Below are positions 7,146 through 16,069 of a DNA stretch of 58,081 nucleotides, piece after piece. A model generated the notes under the pieces. That model was given only the letters and a program-made list of their open reading frames with translations, did not search any database and was not told where the DNA came from. Origin of the DNA: UBA2450 sp045226015. Lineage in GTDB: Bacteria > Bacillota_I > Bacilli_A > RFN20 > CAG-826. The stretch lies in NCBI GenBank assembly GCA_045226015.1, contig JBGVBY010000006.1, positions 1 to 58,081 of the forward strand. Direction: 5' to 3'. The stretch's first letter is position 1, and each line of letters begins with the position of its first letter. The position numbers and the translations under genes are program-made.

Positions 7146-8411
7146 TTCTTCTATTTCTTCATTATATTTAGTATCGATAACTCTAATCTTTTCAACTGTA
7201 TATTCATCAGCTGATAAGATTTCGATTTCATATCGATCTGCAAAAGTGAACTTATCACCTTTAACTGCGAAACGGTCTAATATTTCTTGGCAGAACCCCG
7301 CTACTGTTTCATAGTCGGTTTCAAATTCTCCTTTAAATTCGATGAGTTCAAAGAAATCTTCAATATTCATTAAACCATCAACAATATAGGTTCCATTACC
7401 ATTATCGATATATTCGACTTCGTCTTCATCGGTTTCATCAAAGATGTCACCAACGATTTCTTCTAAGATGTCTTCCATAGTGACAATACCTTCGACTCCA
7501 CCATATTCATCAATAACAATCGCGATATGTACTTTAGTGGACTTAAACTCTTCGAGTAAATCAAGGAGTTGTCTATTTCTAGGAATAATAATTGGTTTAT
7601 AACATAAAGATAATATGTCGATATTTTCTTCTTTCTTAAAGATAGCTTTAGCAAGAGCTTTTATTGGTAATATACCAATAATATTGTCGATTGTGTCTTC
7701 ATATACTGGAATACGAGAATGTTTAAAGATTTCGCCTTCTTTAATAATTTCTTTAATATCATCTTCTATATTTATCGCGAACACGTCTACACGTGGAGTC
7801 ATGATTTCATGAGCTTCTACGTCAGATATATCGATCGCACTTCTAACTAACTCTGCTTCATCTTCATCATATTCATCATTTTCTTCAAGCTCATCCACCA
7901 TTTCGGTTAAAACATCTTCATCGATTTGATCTTCTTCAATAGATTTCTTTTTAAAGAGTTTAGAGATAAGTTGGAAAAGTTTGCTTATTGGCCAAATAAA
8001 GACAAAGGTCAAATATTTAAACACAAGCATTGGATAAACGTATAGTTTACTCAAGGAGTAGGAGAATCTCTTAGAGAACGCTTTAGGAGCAAATTCCGCG
8101 AAAATAATGATAAAGACAGTGAACAAGATTGTGGTTACAGTTGTACCCCAATCAGGGTTCCAAGCAACACCTATTAAGGTAACAACAGAAGAAGCAAAGA
8201 TATTAACTAAGTTATTACCGAAAAGAATAGATGCAATAGAGAATTCGTAATCACACGCAAAATCATAAGCAAGTTTTGCGGTCTTTACTCCAGAATCAGC
8301 TTCTTGTTTTAGTTTATCGCGATTAACCACGCTATAAACCATGTCAGCGCTAGAGAAGAACATAGAGAAAATGGAGCAAATAGCGACAATTAGCCAATAA
8401 TACCACTGCAT
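7143..8411 (-). CDS. CNNM/CorC-type membrane protein with CBS pair and CorC_HlyC domain
   Basis: A 422-residue protein. The N-terminal DUF21/CNNM membrane domain has helices at about 3-25, 60-82, 92-112 and 125-148. Then come an acidic linker, a CBS pair (about 195-325, with 'VHIAIVIDEYGGVEGIVTMEDILEEIVGDI') and a C-terminal CorC_HlyC domain (about 335-415). The family is linked to Mg2+/Co2+ efflux or homeostasis; the old 'hemolysin C' name is not informative. Its ATG overlaps the stop of the upstream paralogue (TAATG), so the two are translationally coupled and may form a heteromer. Confidence 0.92.
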   Translation of the reverse strand: MQWYYWLIVAICSIFSMFFSSADMVYSVVNRDKLKQEADSGVKTAKLAYDFACDYEFSIASILFGNNLVNIFASSVVTLIGVAWNPDWGTTVTTILFTVFIIIFAEFAPKAFSKRFSYSLSKLYVYPMLVFKYLTFVFIWPISKLFQLISKLFKKKSIEEDQIDEDVLTEMVDELEENDEYDEDEAELVRSAIDISDVEAHEIMTPRVDVFAINIEDDIKEIIKEGEIFKHSRIPVYEDTIDNIIGILPIKALAKAIFKKEENIDILSLCYKPIIIPRNRQLLDLLEEFKSTKVHIAIVIDEYGGVEGIVTMEDILEEIVGDIFDETDEDEVEYIDNGNGTYIVDGLMNIEDFFELIEFKGEFETDYETVAGFCQEILDRFAVKGDKFTFADRYEIEILSADEYTVEKIRVIDTKYNEEIEE

Positions 8412-9433
8412 TATGCTTTCCTCCTTCTCTGACTTGCTGGTTCAGAAATATCGGAAACGATTTCTTCTAACACGTCTTCCATAGTAACCATGCCAACTAT
8501 ACGGCTACGGTTATCTCGTACGAGCGCGATGTGTGTACGATGACGTTTAAATCCATTAAAGAGGTCATCGATCATAATCTTATTTGAAACAAAATAAGGC
8601 TTTTGAAGAACACTTCTAATCGCTAAATGAGAATCTTTTTCATACTCTTCAAAGTAGATTTTTACGTGCAAAACCCCGATAATATTATCAAAAACCTTGT
8701 CATATACAGGAATTCTTGAATAATTAGTTTCGAGCAAAATACTTTGTAATTTTTCATGAGTTAAATCATGGATATTTAGCACAAACATCTTATCTCTTGG
8801 AGTGAGAACTTCTTTAACATTGGTGTCTAAGAAGTCAATTGTGGACTGCACGATTTCAGCCTGATCTTCATCGATCATTTCTTCCTCGGAAGCTTTTTCA
8901 ATAACTGACTCTAAGTCTTCTTCTGTAAATTCATCTTCATTTTTAAGTTTAAATAACTTTTCAAAGCCTTTAACAAAGAGTTCAAACACTAACGTGATTG
9001 GATAAAAGATAATCATTAAGACATAAGTTGGATATGTAAAGAAATATGACATGGTGTCAGGGATAGCTCTAGCAATAGTCTTTGGAAGAGTATCTCCTAA
9101 GAGATATACCACAAACGTCATAATGATGGATGAGATTAAAGAAACAGTATCATCTGTGATCCCTGTTGATTTAAAGTAGTTCAAAAAGAGCACTGTTGAT
9201 ACAGCGGATATAGCGATAGCGACTATATTATTTCCAATAAGTACAACGGTTAACGCTCTATCATACTTATCTAATATCTTAAGAAGAGTTTTTGCGGTTT
9301 TACTTCCTTCGTCTGCCTTTATTTGCATTTTAAACTTGTTACAACACGCAAATGCTGTTTCAGCGCCTGCAAAGAAGAAATGTAAAACTAAAAGAATGAT
9401 GATTATGATCCACGATATAGCAGGGTCAGGCAT
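8411..9433 (-). CDS. CNNM/CorC-type membrane protein with CBS pair, lacking the CorC_HlyC domain
   Basis: A 340-residue paralogue of the downstream gene. It has a DUF21 membrane domain (helices about 5-27, 60-80, 90-112, 125-150) and a CBS pair (about 200-325, ending 'IALVRDNRSRIVGMVTMEDVLEEIVSDI'). It then stops with a short basic tail (ASQRRRKA) in place of a CorC_HlyC domain. Paired long and short CNNM proteins occur in Bacilli, and a divalent-cation transport or sensing role is likely. The promoter at 9473-9478 has a palindrome at the start point. The ribosome site is weak (AAGGATGTGATTG), with the ATG 12 bases on. Confidence 0.9.
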   Translation of the reverse strand: MPDPAISWIIIIILLVLHFFFAGAETAFACCNKFKMQIKADEGSKTAKTLLKILDKYDRALTVVLIGNNIVAIAISAVSTVLFLNYFKSTGITDDTVSLISSIIMTFVVYLLGDTLPKTIARAIPDTMSYFFTYPTYVLMIIFYPITLVFELFVKGFEKLFKLKNEDEFTEEDLESVIEKASEEEMIDEDQAEIVQSTIDFLDTNVKEVLTPRDKMFVLNIHDLTHEKLQSILLETNYSRIPVYDKVFDNIIGVLHVKIYFEEYEKDSHLAIRSVLQKPYFVSNKIMIDDLFNGFKRHRTHIALVRDNRSRIVGMVTMEDVLEEIVSDISEPASQRRRKA

Positions 9434-9454
9434 TTATACAATCACATCCTTTTG

Positions 9455-9478
9455 AACTGAGTTCAGTTAGGTATTATA
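9455..9478 (-). promoter_or_regulatory. Promoter -10 and overlapping palindrome of the CNNM gene pair
   Basis: TATAAT (minus, 9473-9478) is followed at the expected start point by a perfect 14-bp palindrome, AACTGAGTTCAGTT in plus-strand reading (9455-9468). The -35 is poor. The palindrome is placed where a repressor would block initiation, and could also form a 5' mRNA hairpin. Confidence 0.45.
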
Positions 9479-9492
9479 TCATAATGTATATA

Positions 9493-9522
9493 AAAATAAA
9501 ACGTCCTCCAAATTAGAGGACG
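9493..9522 (-). terminator. Terminator of the 9546-10775 lipoprotein gene
   Basis: Minus-strand hairpin ACGTCCTC/GAGGACGT followed by TTTATTTTTATA. Confidence 0.88.
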
Positions 9523-9545
9523 TAATATTTAATTGTTTCAATCAA

Positions 9546-10775
9546 TTATCTTTCGTAAGAATAAGATAATGAACGAACTAATTCTTCGATTGATGCAACT
9601 AAATCGATTGTGTAATCTTCTGTTGATTCAAGTTTGCTGAATTGTGCTGATTCACCATAGTAAACATCAACACTTGCGCTCGCGGTAGCAGAACCACCAT
9701 TGCCATAAACAAGTGAGACGTTGCCAGATGCGCTTTCTAATGCAAAGCTTTCACTACCATGTGTATTTCCAACAACAACAGCAAATCCAGCGTTGAAGTT
9801 AACAAGGCTCATTGGGTTTTGAGAAATAATAATATCTCTTGATCTTGGTTCTGGTTTAACTGGTTCAAGAGTTTCTTCTGAATATTCAGAAACGAAGTCT
9901 GCCATAGAAACTGATCCAGAAACACCAATTCTATTAATAGAACCTTCTTCATCTTTATAAACATTTAAGTTTGGTAATGTTCCAACGTGTTCTTTTAATT
10001 CAACAAAGAATGCTTCAGCTTCATCTTCATAATTATCAACTAAGCCAAGAGCTCTTCCTAATGGATCAGCACTATCAAAAATTTGAGCAACTGCTTCTGG
10101 TAAACCGATTGGAAGCATGGTTTTAATTGTACTTAATTTAACATAAGCTTTTCCGCATAAAGCGTTGAGCTTTTCAACAAATGCATTATAAACATCTTGT
10201 CCGTAGTATTGAATAATAATGGATGCATATGGGCTAAATAAAGCCATAACATTTGATTTAACACTTGGATCTGATAAATCAAGGAATAATGTTGGTTCAA
10301 GGTCAACTTGATAGTTAACTTTAAACTTTAAACCGTTTACTGTGTAAGATTGAGCTTGTCCTTGAGCACTAACAACAACATTAAGACTTAAATTCTTAAC
10401 ATCAATCATAGCGTAAGAATACTCGATTGCTGTAACGAGATCTTTAGCTGGAGAAAGATAGAAATCTGCATCTAAGTTGTAAGAAGCACTGATTGTCACA
10501 TATTGTGAAGGTTGTAAATTTACAATCGAAGCATTTGATTTTAATGAAACCTTAACAAAATCATTATCAAAGGATTCACAAAGGCTACGAGCAAATGTCT
10601 TCATATGAACATCATATGTAGATTCTTGTCCTTCTTCTGTTGGTTCTTCATAAACAACTGATTCTCCACCAGCGGGTAGAATAGGTGCGCTTGGTCCAGC
10701 AGCAGGAGCTTCATTAGATCCGCCACAAGAAGCCAACAAGCCAAGCATTGGTAAAATAAGTAAATATTTTTTCAT
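9546..10775 (-). CDS. Lipoprotein of unknown function
   Basis: A 409-residue protein with a signal peptide ending in the lipobox LLAS|C (Cys17), then a Pro/Ala/Glu linker and a largely beta-strand body rich in Ser, Val and Asn. It would be diacylated and anchored to the outer face of the membrane. No catalytic or binding motif is recognised. Transcribed alone, with AGAAGGAGAAATATT before the ATG, the candidate -10 TATGAT upstream and a terminator at each end. The many paired 'SVSMADF / SASYNLDADF / SASVDVYYG' strands suggest a beta-sandwich or LolA/LppX-like lipid-carrier shape, which cannot be decided from sequence alone. Confidence 0.75.
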   Translation of the reverse strand: MKKYLLILPMLGLLASCGGSNEAPAAGPSAPILPAGGESVVYEEPTEEGQESTYDVHMKTFARSLCESFDNDFVKVSLKSNASIVNLQPSQYVTISASYNLDADFYLSPAKDLVTAIEYSYAMIDVKNLSLNVVVSAQGQAQSYTVNGLKFKVNYQVDLEPTLFLDLSDPSVKSNVMALFSPYASIIIQYYGQDVYNAFVEKLNALCGKAYVKLSTIKTMLPIGLPEAVAQIFDSADPLGRALGLVDNYEDEAEAFFVELKEHVGTLPNLNVYKDEEGSINRIGVSGSVSMADFVSEYSEETLEPVKPEPRSRDIIISQNPMSLVNFNAGFAVVVGNTHGSESFALESASGNVSLVYGNGGSATASASVDVYYGESAQFSKLESTEDYTIDLVASIEELVRSLSYSYER

Positions 10776-10831
10776 AATATTTCTCCTTCTTAACTACTAT
10801 CATACCACTATTTATAATTTTTATTACTAAT

Positions 10832-10857
10832 AAAAAAGCTAACAGCGAACTGTTAGC
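10832..10857 (-). terminator. Terminator of the Pro/Glu-rich membrane protein gene
   Basis: Minus-strand hairpin GCTAACAG-TTCG-CTGTTAGC followed by TTTTTTATT: perfect 8-bp stem with a UUCG loop. Confidence 0.95.
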
Positions 10858-10885
10858 GATTTTATGTCGATATAATCGAAATTTA

Positions 10886-12592
10886 TTATTCTTTTGTTTT
10901 TTCCTTCTTAGCGTCATTAGCAAGTTCAGCTTTAAGTTCTTTAATCCAATTAACCTTACCAACTTCGCCTTGTTCAAGACCATCTTTTTCCATGACATCT
11001 TGGATGAGTTCTTTACATCTTCTGACAGACAATGGGGATTTGACTTTGAACACAAGAGGAATTTCTTGATACATCTCTTTGTTACTAGCATCTTGCACTG
11101 GAATTGTTCCATTAGCGTAATCTGCTGGGTTAAGAGCGAAATATAATTTAAGAGATTTACCCGCGACAGTGATTCTTACATACATTTTCTTATGTAATCT
11201 GAATGTATCACCATTAGCGGAAATACGTGATTTTACACCCCAACTAAGAATTTCATTCTTAATTTCATTATAGAGTTCATGTAATTCTTTATCAGATTGT
11301 AATAATCTTTCACCAAAAGTTAATCTTTCATATTTCTTTTCTTCTGGTTTGGCTTCAACTTTAGGATCAGCTGGTGCCACTACTTCTTTTTTAACAAATA
11401 ATGGACGTGGGGCTGGTTCTTCAGCTTTTGGTTCTTCCTTCACTGGTTCTGGTTCTGGAAGAGGTGCTGGTTCTTCAGCTTTTGGTTCTTCCTTAACAGG
11501 CTCTGGAAGAGGTGCTGGAGCAGGTGCTGCTACTGGAGTAGGAGCACTAACACCATTAATACCACCATTGAAATATTGGACAACAAGTGGTCCACCAAAT
11601 GTTGCACCAGTAATATTTTGACTTCCACCTTGTGGAGCTTGTGGTTGTTGTGGTTGATTGATATTGTTTCTAGCAATTTCATCTCTAACAATGTCACGAA
11701 CGACTTCTCTTAATAAACTTGCTAAAGAAGCTTGATCTAAACCGTTATTAACATTTACTTCAACATGTTTATCTTCAGCCGGCTCTTCTTCAACTTTTGG
11801 TTCTTCTGGAGCTGGTTCTTCTGCTTGAGCAGCTTCTGGTTCAACTTCAGGGGTAGCTTCTTCTTCCTTAACTGGCTCTGGTTCAGGAACTAAAACAATA
11901 TTATTTTCTGGAGCGGTTAATTCTTCTCCTTCTTGAATTGCTTCTGGATCGCCAGCAACTTCAGCGATTGAAGGAGCAACTTCTTCTTCGGCAATTAATT
12001 CTTTTTTGCCGGATTTTGCAGCATAAACTAATCCAATAATTGCAGTAGCGATAACTGTTAAGAATAATAATCCCGCTAAAACAACTAACGCAATGTTGAT
12101 TACACCCATTCCAACGAAGGAACTTCCTTCCATTTCAAAGCATTCTTGAGCAGTTCTTAACCAGAATCCACCATTAACGATTGTTAAATAGGAAACATAA
12201 AGTGTCGCAACAAATGCAACTGAGAAAATGGTAAATAATGGTTTGCGTTTAACAATAACAAGGATAATGCCTAAAACTAAGAAGACTAATAAAAGTCCAG
12301 TTAATACATAAGCGATTAAGCTGATTGCTAAAGCAACACCTTCACCAAAGAGCTCGTCAGAGCTTAATCTAAACTCAGAAAGACCTTGACTATCAAATGG
12401 CAATTTAAATGCATCTAAAATATATTGATGCGAATTAGTAACCCAACTATTAAATGCTTCAGGAGCAAATTCACCTAATTCAGGAGCGGTGAATGGTTCA
12501 ACAAAGAAGCAAACTAAAAATGCAACAAGTAAAACCGCGCTACAAATTGTGAGTACTAATAAAGGGGTTTTTAATCTAGATTTCTTTTTCAT
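10886..12592 (-). CDS. Membrane protein with Pro/Glu-rich linker and conserved C-terminal domain
   Basis: A 568-residue protein. The N-terminal half has four membrane helices (about 11-32, 88-112, 118-142 and 160-188). A long low-complexity region (about 195-430) follows, rich in Pro, Glu, Ala, Val and Lys, with repeats such as VKEEPKAEEPAP. Within it lies a predicted amphipathic segment (DQASLASLLREVVRDIVRDEIARNN). The C-terminal ~130 residues form a folded domain with the pattern 'GVKSRISANGDTFRLHKKMYVRITVAGKSLKLYFALNP', probably binding something in the cytosol. Function unknown. The linker resembles those of scaffold or cell-envelope proteins that span a gap. Monocistronic, with its own promoter and terminator. 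Two 29-bp copies in the linker (11412-11440 and 11466-11494) are identical. Confidence 0.72.
   Translation of the reverse strand: MKKKSRLKTPLLVLTICSAVLLVAFLVCFFVEPFTAPELGEFAPEAFNSWVTNSHQYILDAFKLPFDSQGLSEFRLSSDELFGEGVALAISLIAYVLTGLLLVFLVLGIILVIVKRKPLFTIFSVAFVATLYVSYLTIVNGGFWLRTAQECFEMEGSSFVGMGVINIALVVLAGLLFLTVIATAIIGLVYAAKSGKKELIAEEEVAPSIAEVAGDPEAIQEGEELTAPENNIVLVPEPEPVKEEEATPEVEPEAAQAEEPAPEEPKVEEEPAEDKHVEVNVNNGLDQASLASLLREVVRDIVRDEIARNNINQPQQPQAPQGGSQNITGATFGGPLVVQYFNGGINGVSAPTPVAAPAPAPLPEPVKEEPKAEEPAPLPEPEPVKEEPKAEEPAPRPLFVKKEVVAPADPKVEAKPEEKKYERLTFGERLLQSDKELHELYNEIKNEILSWGVKSRISANGDTFRLHKKMYVRITVAGKSLKLYFALNPADYANGTIPVQDASNKEMYQEIPLVFKVKSPLSVRRCKELIQDVMEKDGLEQGEVGKVNWIKELKAELANDAKKEKTKE
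11412..11494. repeat. Two identical 29-bp direct repeats, 54 bp apart
   Basis: Bases 11412-11440 recur exactly at 11466-11494 and encode the repeated EEPKAEEPAP segment of the linker. Recent duplication or slippage could change linker length. Confidence 0.8.
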
Positions 12593-12617
12593 AACTAAAT
12601 CTCCTATATTTATTTTT

Positions 12618-12646
12618 AATTTATATGTATGCGCGCATTAAATCAA
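12618..12646 (-). promoter_or_regulatory. Promoter with a palindrome in its spacer
   Basis: Minus strand: TTGATT (12641-12646), 17-base spacer, TAAATT (12618-12623). The spacer holds the perfect palindrome ATGCGCGCAT (12629-12638), unusually GC-rich for this genome. Candidate repressor site for the Pro/Glu-rich membrane protein gene. Confidence 0.45.
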
Positions 12647-12665
12647 CTATTTTTAGTTAAAATTA

Positions 12666-12692
12666 ATAAAAAAACGTGGTTTTTGACCACAT
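12666..12692 (-). terminator. Terminator of the 18925-12731 operon
   Basis: Minus-strand hairpin ATGTGGT-CAAAA-ACCACGT followed by TTTTTTATT, 38 bases after the flavodoxin-ferredoxin gene. Confidence 0.92.
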
Positions 12693-12730
12693 TTCTTCAT
12701 AAAAACCTTAATATTTTTGAAAAATTACAA

Positions 12731-13603
12731 TCAATTATGAGACGCAATTCTTGCTTCTGCTTCCCTATAATAACGCTTATAACTTCTCTTGCAATAATGA
12801 GGATGTTTATCTTTTTCAACAATGTCTAAAGGTTTAAATGCATATGGTTTATTTACTCTCCAACTATTGAGCAAACCAATTGAGAACGCATCGGTTGGGC
12901 AATAGAAAGAACATCTTGTGCAACATAAACATTTGCTATGGAATTTGAATTTACCATCTTTGAATTCGATGTTTTGAGTTGGACAGTTATTTACGCATCT
13001 CATACATTTAATACATTTCTTTTTATTGATTCGATAAGTTTTTCCATTTACTCCAGAGAACCATTGTTCAATCCTAAGTAAGAAAATAAACCATCCAATT
13101 AAATGATGTTTCTTTAATACGTGTGGAATACCATCAACTAGATATTCTTTAACATCAATTGGAACAAGTTTATTCATTGTATCGAACATCTTAAACGCTC
13201 TTGCTTCTGTGTGTCTAAAGATCATGTTGTAAGGCATGATGTAATGATAATCACTTTCGTATTCAAAATTACGTCTTCTTAAGATTCGATTAAGTTTCTT
13301 AGCAGAAGAATGATTAATAGTCATATATTCGCCGCTAACCATGATATAGAAGACCTTTTTAGGACTTTCTAACCTAGGAAATTTCTTGGCGTATCTCCAA
13401 ACGTTTTCAGGAGCGTTAAAAGCATGAATTGGATAACCAAATCCAATTTTGTCATACTCATTGATTTTATTAAAATCAAATTCGTCTTTTTCAATTTTAA
13501 ATAAATCGATGTTAACTCCTAATTTTTCAGCTTCTTCTCTCCATTTTTTGACAGTTAATTCTGTATTACCTGTCCCAGAAAAATAAAACAAAGCAATTTT
13601 CAT
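12731..13603 (-). CDS. Flavodoxin-ferredoxin fusion (EFR1-type)
   Basis: A 290-residue protein with an N-terminal flavodoxin-like domain (FMN phosphate loop SGTGNT at 9-14, about 1-150). The C-terminal part carries two 4Fe-4S clusters, CxxCxxCxxxCP at 197-208 and 225-236. EFR1-family proteins carry electrons between FMN and FeS centres in the cytosol; partners differ by organism. The hydrophobic stretch 168-182 may touch the membrane. It overlaps the epimerase stop as TAATG, so the two are coupled, hinting at a redox step on the same substrate. It is the last gene of a six-gene operon. Confidence 0.9.
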   Translation of the reverse strand: MKIALFYFSGTGNTELTVKKWREEAEKLGVNIDLFKIEKDEFDFNKINEYDKIGFGYPIHAFNAPENVWRYAKKFPRLESPKKVFYIMVSGEYMTINHSSAKKLNRILRRRNFEYESDYHYIMPYNMIFRHTEARAFKMFDTMNKLVPIDVKEYLVDGIPHVLKKHHLIGWFIFLLRIEQWFSGVNGKTYRINKKKCIKCMRCVNNCPTQNIEFKDGKFKFHSKCLCCTRCSFYCPTDAFSIGLLNSWRVNKPYAFKPLDIVEKDKHPHYCKRSYKRYYREAEARIASHN

Positions 13604-15162
13604 TATTCTTTCTCCTTATAATGGGCTTCAAATTTATCGTCATACCAATAGAAACGATTTTCATCTTTTCTATGAGCGTCATACCAAATTTGGGCAACCA
13701 TCTTATCGGTCTTAGCCAAGTGGTCAAAATCCCATGCGTATTCTCTATAGGAAATATTATGCCAGTGTCCACAGAATAGTACAGAGTGTGGTCGAGCCTC
13801 AAACTCTTCCCCATCAGCATTAACCCATTTAACTTTGCGGTAAATATCTCCATCCTTGAAATCTTTTGTTAATAGTTTTCCACCTCTAGCAGTAGCGACT
13901 TTCTTTAAATCATCAATAGATATTTTTGTTCTATCTTTATCGATATCAAAAAAATGTTCAAGACGAGAAACATCTTTAAGAAGTTTTTGATAGTCTAGAT
14001 CTTTTCCATCAGGGGTTTTATTATGGATGATTAAATTGAAATCACTCCATTTCTTTGGAATAGATTCAAATTTGTCACTACCATCAAAATAGGCAAGCAT
14101 TTTAGCTTCGTCTTTGTGTCTGTACCAATAATATGGAGAATTACTATCTTTAAGTAATCTCTTAATAACAAACAATTTCATCAGTTTTTTAGGGCAAAGC
14201 CTGGCTAATTTGAAATATTTATGAGTTTCTAATACATGATTCCAGAACCCTTCGATTGTCTCGTGAGAGTAATCAAATAAGTCGTTAAGTTTATAAAAAT
14301 CGGAATACCAAGAGCCGTGGAAATTTCTGGTTGTGTTATAGTCGGTGTCAAAGAATTGCTCAACTTTACACCCGATAATTCCAAAACCAAGTCTAAATGT
14401 GTCGTAACCTGTGACACGGTTATTGTCTCCACCACCGATATTAAAACAATGTTTCCAGAAATTAGTCTCATTTAATTCGTTTGCTCTATCTCTTCTCAGA
14501 ATGTTCCTAATAAGAAGAGCGCTATCCCTAGCGGTGCTCCATTCTAAAGGAACGTTAAATGAAGTGTGGAACATTAATCCATCACTGACGTTTTTCATCA
14601 TTAATTTGTCATATAACATTGCTGTTTGGCGAATAACAACCCAATCTTTAACATCACTCTCTAAAACCGTGAATTCTCCACGCATCTTAGTCAAAGCGTA
14701 TAAATCAAAAGGCGAGATTAATAAAGGATCGCCAACTTCCGCGTATGGATGTTTATAATTTCTATCTCCATATAATCCAATCGTAGAGATATGGATGAGT
14801 TTAGGACCATTATCACCCATCTCTTCGATAACTTTAACAATATTTTTAGGTCCGAGTTCATTTGCTTCAATCGCCGTCTCAGGTTTCTTGTCACTTAAAG
14901 GAGGAATAACCGCCGCCATATTAACTAAATAATCAGTGTCTTCTAAGGCCTTTTTAACATCATCATAATTAGCGACACTACCATATATAACATTATATTT
15001 TTTGTTATTCTTTTTAAGCTTTTTAAGCGCTTTTAAAAGAGGTTTCAAACCTTTCTTATCATACACTAAAACGTTAATACAATCGATATATTCTTCCTTA
15101 GCAAGTTCTTTTAGAACTTCGCTTCCCATATTTCCTGGGACACCGAATAACGCAACTTTCAT
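13603..15162 (-). CDS. NAD-dependent epimerase/dehydratase family protein with C-terminal extension
   Basis: A 519-residue protein. The first ~330 residues are an extended short-chain dehydrogenase: nucleotide loop GVPGNMG (7-13), catalytic Ser126 and YALTK with Tyr155 and Lys159. Substrates in the family are usually nucleotide sugars or steroid-like/hydroxy compounds. The last ~110 residues follow the pattern GGKLLTKDFKDGDIYRKVKW...GHWHN, which looks like a degenerate version of a treble-clef zinc domain. Such domains normally read 'GG.CLS.EY...L.W.C..GH.W'; here most cysteines have been lost. The gene lies 3 bases after the membrane protein gene and is coupled to the flavodoxin-ferredoxin. 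Substrate unknown. Confidence 0.85.
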   Translation of the reverse strand: MKVALFGVPGNMGSEVLKELAKEEYIDCINVLVYDKKGLKPLLKALKKLKKNNKKYNVIYGSVANYDDVKKALEDTDYLVNMAAVIPPLSDKKPETAIEANELGPKNIVKVIEEMGDNGPKLIHISTIGLYGDRNYKHPYAEVGDPLLISPFDLYALTKMRGEFTVLESDVKDWVVIRQTAMLYDKLMMKNVSDGLMFHTSFNVPLEWSTARDSALLIRNILRRDRANELNETNFWKHCFNIGGGDNNRVTGYDTFRLGFGIIGCKVEQFFDTDYNTTRNFHGSWYSDFYKLNDLFDYSHETIEGFWNHVLETHKYFKLARLCPKKLMKLFVIKRLLKDSNSPYYWYRHKDEAKMLAYFDGSDKFESIPKKWSDFNLIIHNKTPDGKDLDYQKLLKDVSRLEHFFDIDKDRTKISIDDLKKVATARGGKLLTKDFKDGDIYRKVKWVNADGEEFEARPHSVLFCGHWHNISYREYAWDFDHLAKTDKMVAQIWYDAHRKDENRFYWYDDKFEAHYKEKE

Positions 15163-15165
15163 TTA

Positions 15166-16068
15166 TTAGGCCTCTTTTTTACTCTTTTTAAATTCAAGAA
15201 CTGCAACTACTAAATAGAAAGAACTTAATACTAAATAAGTAACAACGTGAATGATTGTTTCAATAGGCATTGTTGCTAGTCTTTCTAAAGGTAATAAAGG
15301 TGAAATTGCAGAAATAAATAAGGTATTGTGATAACCGATAACAATATATGCAACATATACACCAATAACTGCTGCAACTGTGCAACAATTTATAACTAAT
15401 CTAGCCAAATATTTGTTCTCTAATAAATTGAATTTTCTAATTCCAACAACAACCATAAGTAATGCTGGAATGAGTAAAGACAAATACGCTGGTAAAGTTA
15501 AAAAGAAATGTCTCCATTGAATAAATAATACTGAATAGAAAAGTCCACCAATTCTATTTAAAGAGAGACAAACAAATAAGAACCATCCAATTGATTTAAG
15601 AACGTATAAAACGTTAATCTTAATCTTTTCTTCATCTTCTTTGCCGTTTTTTAATAAACGAACAAAAGCAAAGCAAGACAAGCATAAGACGATAAGACAG
15701 ACAATCATACAAATGATTAAATATCCTTTAAATGGCTGTTCACCAGTAAAGGTGTGATAGACTGTCGCTCCACTTAAAATAGAGAAAACAAACCCTAATA
15801 ATCCAAACACCATTAAATAGATTAAATATAATCTACTTAATCTTTTAAATGATTTAGGATTTCTAAATAGTCTAACAACATATAAGATTGCAACTACAAA
15901 CATTAAAGCAATGTTAGTAATAGGCAAACTTACAAAAATAGTAATTCTAGTAAGACCAAGGTCTTTATTAAGTAAATCCGCAAATAAATAGTTAGATGCA
16001 ATAAAAGCCACGAATGAGCCAAGGATAACTAATAATGCGGCAGTCAAAACGTAATATTTCTTGCTCAT
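15166..16068 (-). CDS. Polytopic membrane protein of unknown function
   Basis: A 300-residue protein with about eight to nine hydrophobic helices and short loops, ending in a Lys-rich tail (EFKKSKKEA). The ATG at 16068 is chosen because it follows the previous stop by one base (TAA-T-ATG) and has AGGAGG nine bases upstream. A start 13 codons earlier lies inside the metallophosphatase gene. No transporter or enzyme motif recognised. It lies between a surface metallophosphatase and an epimerase in the same operon. Confidence 0.7.
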   Translation of the reverse strand: MSKKYYVLTAALLVILGSFVAFIASNYLFADLLNKDLGLTRITIFVSLPITNIALMFVVAILYVVRLFRNPKSFKRLSRLYLIYLMVFGLLGFVFSILSGATVYHTFTGEQPFKGYLIICMIVCLIVLCLSCFAFVRLLKNGKEDEEKIKINVLYVLKSIGWFLFVCLSLNRIGGLFYSVLFIQWRHFFLTLPAYLSLLIPALLMVVVGIRKFNLLENKYLARLVINCCTVAAVIGVYVAYIVIGYHNTLFISAISPLLPLERLATMPIETIIHVVTYLVLSSFYLVVAVLEFKKSKKEA

Positions 16069-16069
16069 A

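Noticed and set aside
7143..9433. Hemolysin function for the CNNM proteins
   Set aside because: The 'hemolysin C' label is historical; the DUF21-CBS-CorC layout points to divalent-cation homeostasis.
10714..11112. Extra reading frames inside the Pro/Glu-rich protein, rpoB, rpoC, fusA, eno and others
   Set aside because: They overlap clear genes in other frames, have no ribosome sites, and show biased composition typical of shadow frames.
11349..11621. Gly/Ser-rich 90-residue plus-strand frame
   Set aside because: It is the antisense of the Pro/Glu repeat region; its low-complexity sequence comes from the repeats and it has no ribosome site.
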